A DNA stretch of 64,000 bases from Hypomyces perniciosus (Eukaryota > Ascomycota > Sordariomycetes > Hypocreales > Hypocreaceae). A program made the translations under genes and the position numbers. This document shows, piece after piece, positions 56,140-64,000 of this stretch; the first letter of the stretch is position 1; each line of letters starts with the position of its first letter. The stretch is from assembly GCA_008477525.1 (NCBI GenBank), contig SPDT01000004.1:124001-188000 (forward strand). The letters are read 5' to 3'. The notes under the pieces are model-generated. The model saw only the letters and a list, made by a program, of their open reading frames with translations, had not been told where the DNA came from and searched no databases.

Positions 56140-57396
56140 TCAATGATAGGAGGCAATGTAAATGGATATGATACCTATAACAATTTTCTTCTTCTTTGCC
56201 TTTTGGGACTTCTCTTCCAGTACCTTCTTGACATCCTCCAGTGTTTCGGTGAACAGTTTCTCGCCCTCCTCCTTGTGCTTGTCTGCGACTTGACTGAGCT
56301 GCTGTAGTTTGGACAAGATGTCACCTCCCTGGGGAATTTTCTTCATGAACTTATCAAGGTCCCAATCACCGGCAATCTCTGACCCCTTGGAGCTGAGCTT
56401 CTTTGCCGCTTGAGTAACATAGCTTTCCAAGTCGCTAATGTCGCCGGATTCGACTGCAGACCGTGCCTTGCTAAAAAGCTCCTTGATGTTGCCTTGCTTG
56501 AGACTATCGGCGTTCTTCTCCACCAGTTCCTTGACCTTTGGGTTCTTTTCGAGCAATGGCTTCGCCTCTTCTAGCCCTTTCTTCCACGCCTCATCGCCCA
56601 GCTTCTGGACTTGTTGCACCTTGTCCTCGATGAGCTTGCGGGCTTTGTCCAGGTTGGCAGTACTAAACCCAGCCGCGAAGATGTCCTTCACTTGACCCCA
56701 GGTTTCATCCACTTGTTTCTTTGCTTCGGGTCCATATTCTTCACCCATCTTCTTTAGTTGATCAATGTTGCCCCCCAGCTTCTCCTTTAGCTGAGGGTGG
56801 TTGTCGAGAATGTCGGAGAAGGCATCTTCGGTGAGGTGGGCGATTTTCTTGGATAGATCGGTCAGCACATCGTATGCCTTTGAGGCAGTCTCAAGACTCA
56901 GCCCAGACTTAGAGACATCCTGGAATTGCTTGTATGCATCGTTGATGATCTTGTCAACTTCGTCGTGGTGGTTCTTCCGAACCGTCTCCCAATCCTTAAA
57001 TGCAGCATCCACATAGGCTCGGCCGCCAGGGATCCAGCCAACATAGGAGTAGGCAAACTGCTTTATCGAGTCAATGGCTTGGTCGGGGTTTGCGGTGTTT
57101 GTTTGGAGTTTCTTTGCGGCTTCTTGGTATGTTTTCTGAGCCTCGATGATAGTCTTGTTCAGCTTGCTCGCGACCTGGCCAGCCGGGGTGTAGGAGTAAA
57201 TGCCAAAGAAAAGCCCTGCGCCAACGAGGCCACCGGCTACTCCTACACCGAATTGAGCGCTTTTGGAAGCTCCATTGCTTGTCGATGAAGACGTAGACGA
57301 TGAGGATGATTGGAAGCGGATTGGTTGGCGTTTTGGAACGCGCGAGTATACACCTCGAGACAGGCTCAGCCTGGTCGCTGATCTGGCGGAGATCAT
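56140..57396 (-). CDS. Mitochondrial-type coiled-coil protein forming a chimeric first exon
   Basis: ATG 57396 opens a 418-aa frame. The N-terminus is basic and Ser/Arg-rich (MISARSATRLSLSRG...), like a mitochondrial presequence. It is followed by a membrane segment (GVGVAGGLVGAGLFFGIYSY) and long amphipathic helices rich in Lys/Glu, reminiscent of apolipoprotein/MICOS-like proteins (inference). The frame ends VIGIISIYIASYH, but a GTATCA donor after 56175 and a TAAGTAG acceptor at 56125-56124, with a GACTAAT branch, form a 51-nt intron. Removing it joins KKKIVI in frame to ARNVLILSL of the DUF4470 gene. KIVIARN is itself DUF4470-like, so the fusion point lies just before it. Confidence 0.75.
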   Translation of the reverse strand: MISARSATRLSLSRGVYSRVPKRQPIRFQSSSSSTSSSTSNGASKSAQFGVGVAGGLVGAGLFFGIYSYTPAGQVASKLNKTIIEAQKTYQEAAKKLQTNTANPDQAIDSIKQFAYSYVGWIPGGRAYVDAAFKDWETVRKNHHDEVDKIINDAYKQFQDVSKSGLSLETASKAYDVLTDLSKKIAHLTEDAFSDILDNHPQLKEKLGGNIDQLKKMGEEYGPEAKKQVDETWGQVKDIFAAGFSTANLDKARKLIEDKVQQVQKLGDEAWKKGLEEAKPLLEKNPKVKELVEKNADSLKQGNIKELFSKARSAVESGDISDLESYVTQAAKKLSSKGSEIAGDWDLDKFMKKIPQGGDILSKLQQLSQVADKHKEEGEKLFTETLEDVKKVLEEKSQKAKKKKIVIGIISIYIASYH

Positions 57397-57681
57397 TGTA
57401 GGAATGAGGAATTAGATAGACAGGACCGTAATTTAGGAGGAATTTGCGGATTGGACAAGTATTTCGATGGCTATCAACAAAAGTGAAGTGTTTGAGGAGC
57501 TGAAGCCAATTGCTGAAAGAGAGAGCGCATGATCAACGATGTTGTAGAAGATTTAAATACACGACAACATGTACCTTTTTTGGAGTGAATTATGACATCA
57601 TGATGCAATGGAAGCTTAAATGAAACAAGAAGAGGCTGCGTTTGGCAAGTTTCCGGACTTGGTGATATTTGCTCCGGAAAC
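57397..57681. promoter_or_regulatory. Divergent promoter region
   Basis: 285 bp separate the start codons of the minus-strand coiled-coil gene and the plus-strand WD40 gene. Both promoters must fit in it. No TATA box or named site is recognised. A GTTTCCGG/CCGGAAAC inverted repeat occurs at 57648-57655 and 57674-57681. Confidence 0.4.
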
Positions 57682-60498
57682 ATGACGTCAATGATGCCAA
57701 ACAGAGACGCGGGCGTGCGGAAGAACCCCTCAAGCAGTGCGATTAAGCGGTTATTCCAGGCTCAGCTTCCGAAATGGATATCGGTGAAGCAATCAATGGA
57801 GGATGACTGGAGCTCTTGTATCATCACGCTTGAGGAGGGTAGTGAAGTGACCGCAATCTCAGTGTCATCCTACGACACGAGGATTCTGTCCGGCACAGAT
57901 AACGGTGCAATTAATGAATGGGACATCAATTCCGGGGTACGAATATCCACATTTAAAGGACACAGCGACAGGGTTTTTGCATTAAGAAGTTCGTATGACG
58001 GAGAATATCTCATATCAGCCTCGCTGGAGGGGACGGTTAAGATATGGGATGAGGAACACCAAACATGCGTCATAACCCTAGTGGGGAACCGACTTGCTGT
58101 CTCTCCAGCTGGGAATATGGTTGCAATGGCGCTGCAAGATGGTATCAAGATATACGATATTATCACTGGCAAGTTTATGATTCTCGGGGCCCCCGAAACA
58201 GGAATCGAAATGATGGTGTTCTCACATAACGGTGACTGGCTCGCATTGGGTCTATCCAATAATGACATTGAGATGTGGAGCATTCGATCAAGGGGATGCT
58301 CCAAGACATTCAGAGGCCATTGCGATTCCATTACTTTATGTATCTTCTCCCCCGACGATCAGCCGATTATATATGCATCATCTGATTCCACTGTTAAGAT
58401 ATGGAATATTGCCACACAAGAGTGCATTACCACGTCCGAACATTCGGATGTCATATCCGACATTAAGTTCTCTCACTGTGGCTATTGGTTTGCAACGGCC
58501 TCGCAGGATGGGCCCCTCAGCATGTGGAGAGTTTCAACTGGAGAATGTTTTCGCACATTTCCAAGCTGTCACCTTGCAATACATCAAATCGCCATCTCCC
58601 ATGATGATCGGCTCATTGCATCAGCATTAAACCCCACAATTCAAGTATGGAATACTATATCTGGAGAGTGCGTGAAAACACTCAATGGCCATCACGACAA
58701 GGTTGCTCAGGTCGTCTTCTCTCACGATGATCGGTTTATTGTAACGGGGTCAAAGGACAGTACCGTCAGAATATGGGATAACACTTGTTCGGAACGCATC
58801 ACCGAATCCCAGAACCATCTATCTCACGTTACCACGATTGCTTTCTCGAATAATGGCTGTTGGATCGCATCAAGGTCAGATGACATGACCGTGAAGCTAT
58901 GGCGTACCCGAACAGTTGAATGTACCCACACCTTCAAGAGCAACATTAAGGATGCCACAATGCTATGCATCTCACCTGATGATAAACTAATCGCATTGGC
59001 GTCATCTGAGGGTTCCCATGATATTGAGATATGGGATGTTATGAAAGGGGAATGCGTCAGAATACGCGTATGCAATGGCGGTCAAATAGCCAGGATAGCA
59101 TTCTCTCGTGATGGTCAGCGAATCCTATCAGTATCAGAAGATAACAAGATCCGCCTGTGGGATTCGGCAACAGCAGAACACATCACAGAAATTACACACT
59201 ATTTCAGCCAGCGCCCTCAAGTTGCTTTTTCAGGTGATGGCCAGCTGGTCGCATTCGCATCAAACGTCGCCATTGAGCTGTGGGACATCACTTTGCGAAC
59301 CTGTGTTTCCAGGCTTAGGGGCCATGAGCGTTGTGTGGCCGACATTGCATTCTCACATGAGGGACATTATATCGCATCTTGCTCGTGGTTCCAGGAAGCT
59401 ATAATGTGGAACATTCAAGAGGAGGAGTGGATGATGCTGTTGGAAGATGCAGAGCAGGAGAGTCAGAATGGGGAAGTCTCGGGCCCGAGAGGGGAAGAAA
59501 GCGCCGAGAGTGAACGAAATAGGTCCAGATGTCTCCCTATGCAACAGAGTCTTGGAATTGGAGTCGCCTTCTCGTACGATTCCCTTCAGATTGCGTTGAT
59601 CATGGATGATGGTACAATCCAGATACGTGACACAGAAACAGGCAAATGCAATTCTGTACTTGAAGGGCACAACGGTTTAACCCATACGATAGCTTTTTCA
59701 CATGACGGTCGGTGGCTTGCCTCTGGTTCCTATCGAGATACCGTTAAGATCTGGGACATAACTACTGGGCAATGTATCGAGACACTTGAGAGCCTTACTG
59801 GTATGATTACTGGACTTGCATTTTCTCACGACACACGTCAACTTGCCTCCGCGCCAGAAAGATTCATCGAATTGTGGAAACTGGAGTCCACAGGGTGGAA
59901 ATGCGTCGCGTCACTAAAAGGCCATTATGAGTGGGTCTCAAGGGTTGTCTTCTCCAAAAATGACCAGCACCTTGCATCTGCCTCTTATGATGGAACCATC
60001 AAGATTTGGGACATTGCAAGTAGAGAATGTATAAAGACCCTTTTTGGACATGAAGAGCCTGTGATAGGGGTCACCTTCGCACATGATGACCAACAAATTG
60101 TCTCAGCATCAAATGACAACACCATCAAGATATGGGATATCAATATGGGCGAGTGTATCGCAACACTCCGAGAGGGGATTCACTCTGAAAGCCCTTATTT
60201 TGATAATACTGGAAAGTATTTCTATGCTGATGGCAGGACTTTCGACATCCGAGATCACATTTCATCCTCGACCAGGTCGTCTTTTTTTCGTCCCACAAAG
60301 ACATTTCCCGACTACGGTATAAATTACGCTGGCGACGACGAATATTGGGTTACCTACAAGGGAGATAATATTCTATTGCTCCCGCGTAAGTATAAAGTCA
60401 GTTTCTTCACGACTATGGGGTCAACAATTGCTATCGGTTGTGACACGGGCCGCATCCTCATACTAGAATTCTCAGATAAAGAAAGACCCAGCTTCTAA
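57682..60498 (+). CDS. WD40 repeat protein of NACHT-WD type, no NACHT
   Basis: ATG 57682 opens an intact 938-aa frame. After about 20 residues it reads AIKRLFQAQLPKWISVK, the segment that in fungal NACHT-WD (HET-E/HNWD-type) receptors joins the NACHT part to the propeller. About 18 WD40 repeats follow, recognisable by VKIWD/IELWD-type ends and FSHDxxxLASxSxDxT strands. They form two or more beta-propellers, with a non-repeat tail (about 850-938). An acidic insert (about 590-620) interrupts repeat 13/14. The repeats are clearly diverged from each other, unlike the near-identical ones of HNWD receptors. No N-terminal effector or nucleotide-binding domain exists upstream. It is a ligand-binding-type scaffold; the partner is unknown. 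Confidence 0.82.
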   Translation: MTSMMPNRDAGVRKNPSSSAIKRLFQAQLPKWISVKQSMEDDWSSCIITLEEGSEVTAISVSSYDTRILSGTDNGAINEWDINSGVRISTFKGHSDRVFALRSSYDGEYLISASLEGTVKIWDEEHQTCVITLVGNRLAVSPAGNMVAMALQDGIKIYDIITGKFMILGAPETGIEMMVFSHNGDWLALGLSNNDIEMWSIRSRGCSKTFRGHCDSITLCIFSPDDQPIIYASSDSTVKIWNIATQECITTSEHSDVISDIKFSHCGYWFATASQDGPLSMWRVSTGECFRTFPSCHLAIHQIAISHDDRLIASALNPTIQVWNTISGECVKTLNGHHDKVAQVVFSHDDRFIVTGSKDSTVRIWDNTCSERITESQNHLSHVTTIAFSNNGCWIASRSDDMTVKLWRTRTVECTHTFKSNIKDATMLCISPDDKLIALASSEGSHDIEIWDVMKGECVRIRVCNGGQIARIAFSRDGQRILSVSEDNKIRLWDSATAEHITEITHYFSQRPQVAFSGDGQLVAFASNVAIELWDITLRTCVSRLRGHERCVADIAFSHEGHYIASCSWFQEAIMWNIQEEEWMMLLEDAEQESQNGEVSGPRGEESAESERNRSRCLPMQQSLGIGVAFSYDSLQIALIMDDGTIQIRDTETGKCNSVLEGHNGLTHTIAFSHDGRWLASGSYRDTVKIWDITTGQCIETLESLTGMITGLAFSHDTRQLASAPERFIELWKLESTGWKCVASLKGHYEWVSRVVFSKNDQHLASASYDGTIKIWDIASRECIKTLFGHEEPVIGVTFAHDDQQIVSASNDNTIKIWDINMGECIATLREGIHSESPYFDNTGKYFYADGRTFDIRDHISSSTRSSFFRPTKTFPDYGINYAGDDEYWVTYKGDNILLLPRKYKVSFFTTMGSTIAIGCDTGRILILEFSDKERPSF

Positions 60499-61479
60499 TC
60501 ACGGGGTCTTGGTGAACATGACTTGTGTATATCACCCGTTGCGCTCAGACCCCAATTAACATCGTTGGTGATGCTTTGCTGGCAAACCGTCATGATATGC
60601 ATCACTGTGATTCATCGAGGCATGGTGACCAGTATAGGCCCTTGGATTGCGAACAGAATAGAAGATAGGAAGAGTTACGACACAGCATATATACCACACA
60701 ATCCACTACATCTACTAAAGTGAACCCTTCACTTTTGCTAGCCTAGTTCAATAGTTTGACAAAAGCCGCCAAATAAACAACATGAAGGTGAGGGAAGTCT
60801 GAGAACTGATCCATAGGTGAGTACCACAAGAAGACTCCGATAGGCCTCCTTTAAATTAGCAGTAGTGTAGATGCAGTATTCCGAGATGCCACAACAACTT
60901 ATGGTTGCGTTTATACCGAAGTATTGTGGCGTCCAAGTATACTTAGAGAAATTAGTCTCATGATCTGGATATAAATTGGTCCTCCACCCTTAGAATACGA
61001 AGTATGAAGTCAATGACAGCGTTTTACAAGGTCAAACGGAGTAGGAAAATATCTAGGCAACCTATAGGCTTCCTACATGGTGTTGGCGACTAGGTCGATG
61101 CCATTAGAGTCGGCGAGAATACTCGTGAGAAACTGGTATAGAAGCAGACTATCCTGCACTTGCGACGATATGCTCTGTGTCTTCTTATGCATACATCCTT
61201 GCAGCTCATCATAGACTTCATGTTTTCCAGGTCAATCTATAAATCTTTGATATTACTCCTCCTTTCTCGCATACTCAAAGTTGTGAGCCAGCGGCCAGCT
61301 CCTTTATAGGCTCTATTTGCCTCCACCACTGACTGCGATGCCATTGAAGAGTCATGCCTCGAAACCGCCAAGCGAATATAATATTTACAGCGCCATGATA
61401 CCTTCGTAAGAGTCAAGAGCTAGTCCAAATCTCTGAACGCCACAAGAACAAACGACCAAGTAAAGTCAATACCAGCCCT
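60499..61479. other. Intergenic between converging genes
   Basis: The stretch lies between the 3' ends of the WD40 and PKS-NRPS genes. Only short ORFs occur. It should hold both terminators; none is recognisable by motif. Confidence 0.4.
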
Positions 61480-64000
61480 TCATCGCTTGAGTGTGAATCC
61501 ATTCGGTCCACCAACAACAATATCCTGGGTTGAAAGATGGTACATCAGACCCTGCCTCTTCGCCGCACCAACCCACAAGTGCGTGGGCATGACGCCCATC
61601 CCGCTGCTGCTGTCATCCTGACCATAGAAATCATCCATCCCCATTCTGGCCTCGGACGCATAGTGCACGAAAGTGGGAACATCGGCCTCGCGGTCGACGG
61701 CCGAGTCACAGATAGTCTTGGCAAGTGTAGGCGCATGGATCACATCAAAGGTGCCGTTCCACTGGTTGCGGTCTGGTAACGTGTTCATTCTGACTGCTAT
61801 GTCCAAGAACTCCTTCAGAACCTCAGGGGTTGGCTTCTGATTCTCCTCGGGCGCGGAAACGACACGGTGGATGTGAACTGGAAGACCCAGCTTCTCGTGT
61901 GCCTTCTCCAGGTATATTTCACTGGCCCATTTGGAGGCAATGTAGCCGTTGGATCCGTCGGTTGGCAGTCTAGCCGTGGCGACGGATCCTGTCTTTGGTG
62001 CGTTCTCTAGGTCAAGGACGCCGTTGCTAGAGATGTAGTGAATAGGAACCTTGCGGCCCAGAGCGAGTTCAGTAAGTTCCTTGGTGGAGCCAAAGTTGCC
62101 AGCTCGAAGGACTTGGTAGTAGTCAGAAAAGGACCGATCACAACCACTGTGGATGATAACGTCGACAGTGTTGCCAAGGTCACTCCAAGTTGACTCTGGG
62201 AGGCCGAATCTGGGCAGTGCGAGGTTGCCTTCCCAAGCTGTGATCTTATCACATTGCTTCAGGACATCGCGGGGCATATTCTTAGGATTATCTTCCCGGA
62301 TCGCGACTGCATTGATTCTGGCGACTCGCTCGTCACTAGCTAGCTGCTTGAGAAGGTGGCGTCCGAGGTAACCAGTGGAACCGGTGATGAGCACAACCAC
62401 TCCCGCCTGAGGGGCTTTGCTGGGAGTGGAAGGGATCTTGAAGAGAGCCTCATCGAGAGAAGTCTCTCTACCCCAGTCAATGACAGCAACTGAAGTCGCG
62501 GCATCAATTTTTGCTGACATTGCTCGAAGTGTGGTAGCCTCAAGCATCGTGATGATTGGGATAGCGGTTGCAAAAATGTCTCGGATGCTGGCCTGGACTC
62601 TAATGAGGAGGATGGAGTTGCCGCCAATACGGAAGAAGTCTGTGTTAGCACTAATCGAAACCGTATCTGAAATGTCATCAGAGATAACCTCCTCCCAAAT
62701 AGCCTTCAGTTTAAGCTCCGTCTGAGTCAAGCTATCACTGGAATCGTTGGAATCAACGCCACACTGAGCAGTTAGCAAAGGGATAGCATTGACCGCACGT
62801 CTATCGATCTTGCCGTGGTTGTTGAGTGGTATTGCGTCCAAGGGGATCATCATGGTGGGTAACATGTATCTGGGCAGAGGCAGACAAGCTAGGAGGTTGG
62901 ACAAGTATCCTTCCTTTTGATTCTCGGGCAAGGATTCGGCGAATTCGGTATGGGCGACAATGAACTTGGAGTCTCCATCACCACGAACAGAGGCAATCGC
63001 CTTGTAAATGATACCCTTTGAGGCTCTGACAATTGTTGACTCGATATCTTTCAATTCGATTCTGATTCCGCGAAGCTTGATCTGGGAATCACCTTCGATT
63101 CTTCCTTCGTAGACTACTGATCCGTCGGTAAGCTGACGACCCTGATCACCGGTCCTGTACAAGTTTGGCCACTCCGCTGTTGGAGCAAAAGTGTTTGGAA
63201 CAAATTGCCTGTTGGTAAGTTCTGCGTTATTGAGATATCCAATGGCAACTCCCGCACCACCGATAACGATCTCACCACTGACACCAATTGGAACAGGCTC
63301 CAGGTTCCTATCCATGATGTAGGACTGGTAGTTGGGCAAGGTGTATCCGATGGTGATGGGCTCATCGGAGTTGTAGTCTATAATGGCAGCGTGGCAAGCG
63401 ATTGTAATCTCTGCAGGGCCATAGAAGTTGATGAGTCGCAAGTCAGACTTCCTCAACGATCTGAACTTGAGGGTAAGCTCTGTCGTGAGAGGCTCTCCAA
63501 TGGTCTTTGCAATCTTCCAGTTGGACCCTGTAAGAACCTCAGCACCGAACCGGATCCAGGCAGTGTATTCGGAGGGAGTAGCAACTGTGAAAGTGATGTT
63601 TTCGGAAGCGATGATATTGGTAATCTTGACGGGATCCTTGCGTTGTGCCGCCGATGCGATGTAGAGACTTCCTCCATTTCCAAGCCCAAAGAGGACTTCG
63701 GAGATAGCAAGATCGAAGCTGTAGGCCGTTTGTTGCAAGATGTACTCCTTGGCGATGCCGTATCTTTGGCCAGAAACTTCAATAAAGTTGCGAAGAGAGT
63801 GATGAGGGATGATTATGCCTTTTGGTGTACCGGTTGTTCCGCTAGAGTAAAGGACCATGGCATGGGATTGCGGCGTTGCCTTAGTGGTGACGGTCTCCTC
63901 GATCTCAGCTACCTCAGAGACGTTGATGATGCTTGCAGATCCAGGTACCAACCCTGAGACGTCTGCGACCGTGGCTGCATGGCAAAGAATAGCAGTAGGC
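61480..64000 (-). CDS. PKS-NRPS C-terminus: adenylation, carrier and reductase domains
   Basis: The frame is open from the window edge to the stop at 61482-61480, so the 5' part lies beyond 64000. Domains in order: an adenylation domain with A3 LYSSGTTGTPKG, A5 NFYGPAEITIA, A7 YRTGDQG and A10 NNHGKIDRR; a carrier domain with FFRIGGNSILL (the Ser for phosphopantetheine); and a terminal reductase with TGSTGYLGRHLL for NADPH and GYIASKWASE as the catalytic Tyr-x3-Lys. Such A-T-R ends release an aminoacyl-polyketide as an aldehyde or by Dieckmann cyclisation to a tetramate. Loss of the catalytic Tyr would favour Dieckmann; here it is kept, so reduction is possible. The upstream PKS is inferred. 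No lesion is seen. Confidence 0.85.
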   Translation of the reverse strand, partial: PTAILCHAATVADVSGLVPGSASIINVSEVAEIEETVTTKATPQSHAMVLYSSGTTGTPKGIIIPHHSLRNFIEVSGQRYGIAKEYILQQTAYSFDLAISEVLFGLGNGGSLYIASAAQRKDPVKITNIIASENITFTVATPSEYTAWIRFGAEVLTGSNWKIAKTIGEPLTTELTLKFRSLRKSDLRLINFYGPAEITIACHAAIIDYNSDEPITIGYTLPNYQSYIMDRNLEPVPIGVSGEIVIGGAGVAIGYLNNAELTNRQFVPNTFAPTAEWPNLYRTGDQGRQLTDGSVVYEGRIEGDSQIKLRGIRIELKDIESTIVRASKGIIYKAIASVRGDGDSKFIVAHTEFAESLPENQKEGYLSNLLACLPLPRYMLPTMMIPLDAIPLNNHGKIDRRAVNAIPLLTAQCGVDSNDSSDSLTQTELKLKAIWEEVISDDISDTVSISANTDFFRIGGNSILLIRVQASIRDIFATAIPIITMLEATTLRAMSAKIDAATSVAVIDWGRETSLDEALFKIPSTPSKAPQAGVVVLITGSTGYLGRHLLKQLASDERVARINAVAIREDNPKNMPRDVLKQCDKITAWEGNLALPRFGLPESTWSDLGNTVDVIIHSGCDRSFSDYYQVLRAGNFGSTKELTELALGRKVPIHYISSNGVLDLENAPKTGSVATARLPTDGSNGYIASKWASEIYLEKAHEKLGLPVHIHRVVSAPEENQKPTPEVLKEFLDIAVRMNTLPDRNQWNGTFDVIHAPTLAKTICDSAVDREADVPTFVHYASEARMGMDDFYGQDDSSSGMGVMPTHLWVGAAKRQGLMYHLSTQDIVVGGPNGFTLKR

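Noticed and set aside
57682..60498. HNWD-type hypervariable repeats under concerted evolution
   Set aside because: The WD40 units differ strongly from one another, so the near-identity expected for that class is absent.
63205..63957. A 250-codon plus-strand ORF
   Set aside because: It is antisense to the strongly supported adenylation domain and is a shadow of it.

Overview
The window reads as accessory genome of a filamentous ascomycete, most likely a Eurotiomycete of the Aspergillus/Penicillium kind. The evidence is short GT-AG introns of about 47-100 nt with CTRAY-like branch points, a grainyhead/CP2 factor, a HET-domain gene, a NACHT-WD-type WD40 gene, DUF4470-MYND and DUF7587 relatives, a PKS-NRPS terminus, and fungal hAT, Tc1 and Tad1-type transposons. 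The species assignment is inference. Gene density is low. Transposons, MITE-like palindromes and broken genes outnumber clearly intact genes. Most in-frame stops in the relics are TAG or TAA where Gln or Trp is expected, which fits C-to-T decay of the RIP type.

Layout. 0.3-1.1 kb is a palindromic LTR-like element. 1.56-4.51 kb is a hAT element with 21-bp perfect terminal inverted repeats and a broken transposase. 4.97-5.48 kb is the 3' end of a Tad1-type LINE. 6.67-7.88 kb is an intact five-exon NmrA-like gene. 9.1-12.0 kb holds relics of a C2H2 zinc-finger gene, an unknown gene and a BTB gene. 13.4-14.5 kb is a probable multi-exon hypothetical gene. 15.8-18.5 kb is a grainyhead-like (CP2) transcription factor, the most housekeeping-like gene here. 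21.6-22.9 kb holds a small conserved hypothetical and a truncated P-loop kinase.

24.4-25.2 kb holds an unusual gene. Its N-terminus is Gly/Asn-rich and amyloid-motif-like. Its C-terminus is an array of zinc-knuckle-like 15-residue repeats, each encoded by its own 45-nt exon on a genomic period of 100-101 bp. It points away from a decayed DUF7587 gene at 26.7-27.4 kb. Next come a decayed PIF1 helicase (27.9-29.5 kb), a complete but broken Tc1-like element (29.66-31.05 kb), a conserved hypothetical, and relics of an ARO8-like aminotransferase, an AT-hook protein and a PD-(D/E)XK nuclease-like protein. 35-39 kb is gene-poor, with an AT-rich block and one small two-exon gene.

39.9-44.3 kb is a cassette-like unit. 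A 756-aa protein with a PD-(D/E)XK-like core and a C-terminal kinase-like domain lies between ~260-bp inverted arms. 44.8-46.7 kb is a HET-domain gene whose 3' end runs into a tRNA-derived, SINE-like sequence. 52.0-52.3 kb is a near-perfect palindromic MITE. 52.7-57.4 kb is a chimera: the exon of a mitochondrial-type coiled-coil protein splices in frame into a 5'-truncated, frameshifted DUF4470-MYND gene. 57.7-60.5 kb is an 18-repeat WD40 protein that looks like an NLR without its NACHT head. 61.5 kb to the edge is the A-T-R end of a PKS-NRPS.

Taken together (inference), the right half is an allorecognition/immunity-like and secondary-metabolism neighbourhood (HET, WD40, REase-kinase, MYND, amyloid-like and zinc-knuckle proteins, PKS-NRPS) being reshaped by transposons and RIP-like decay.
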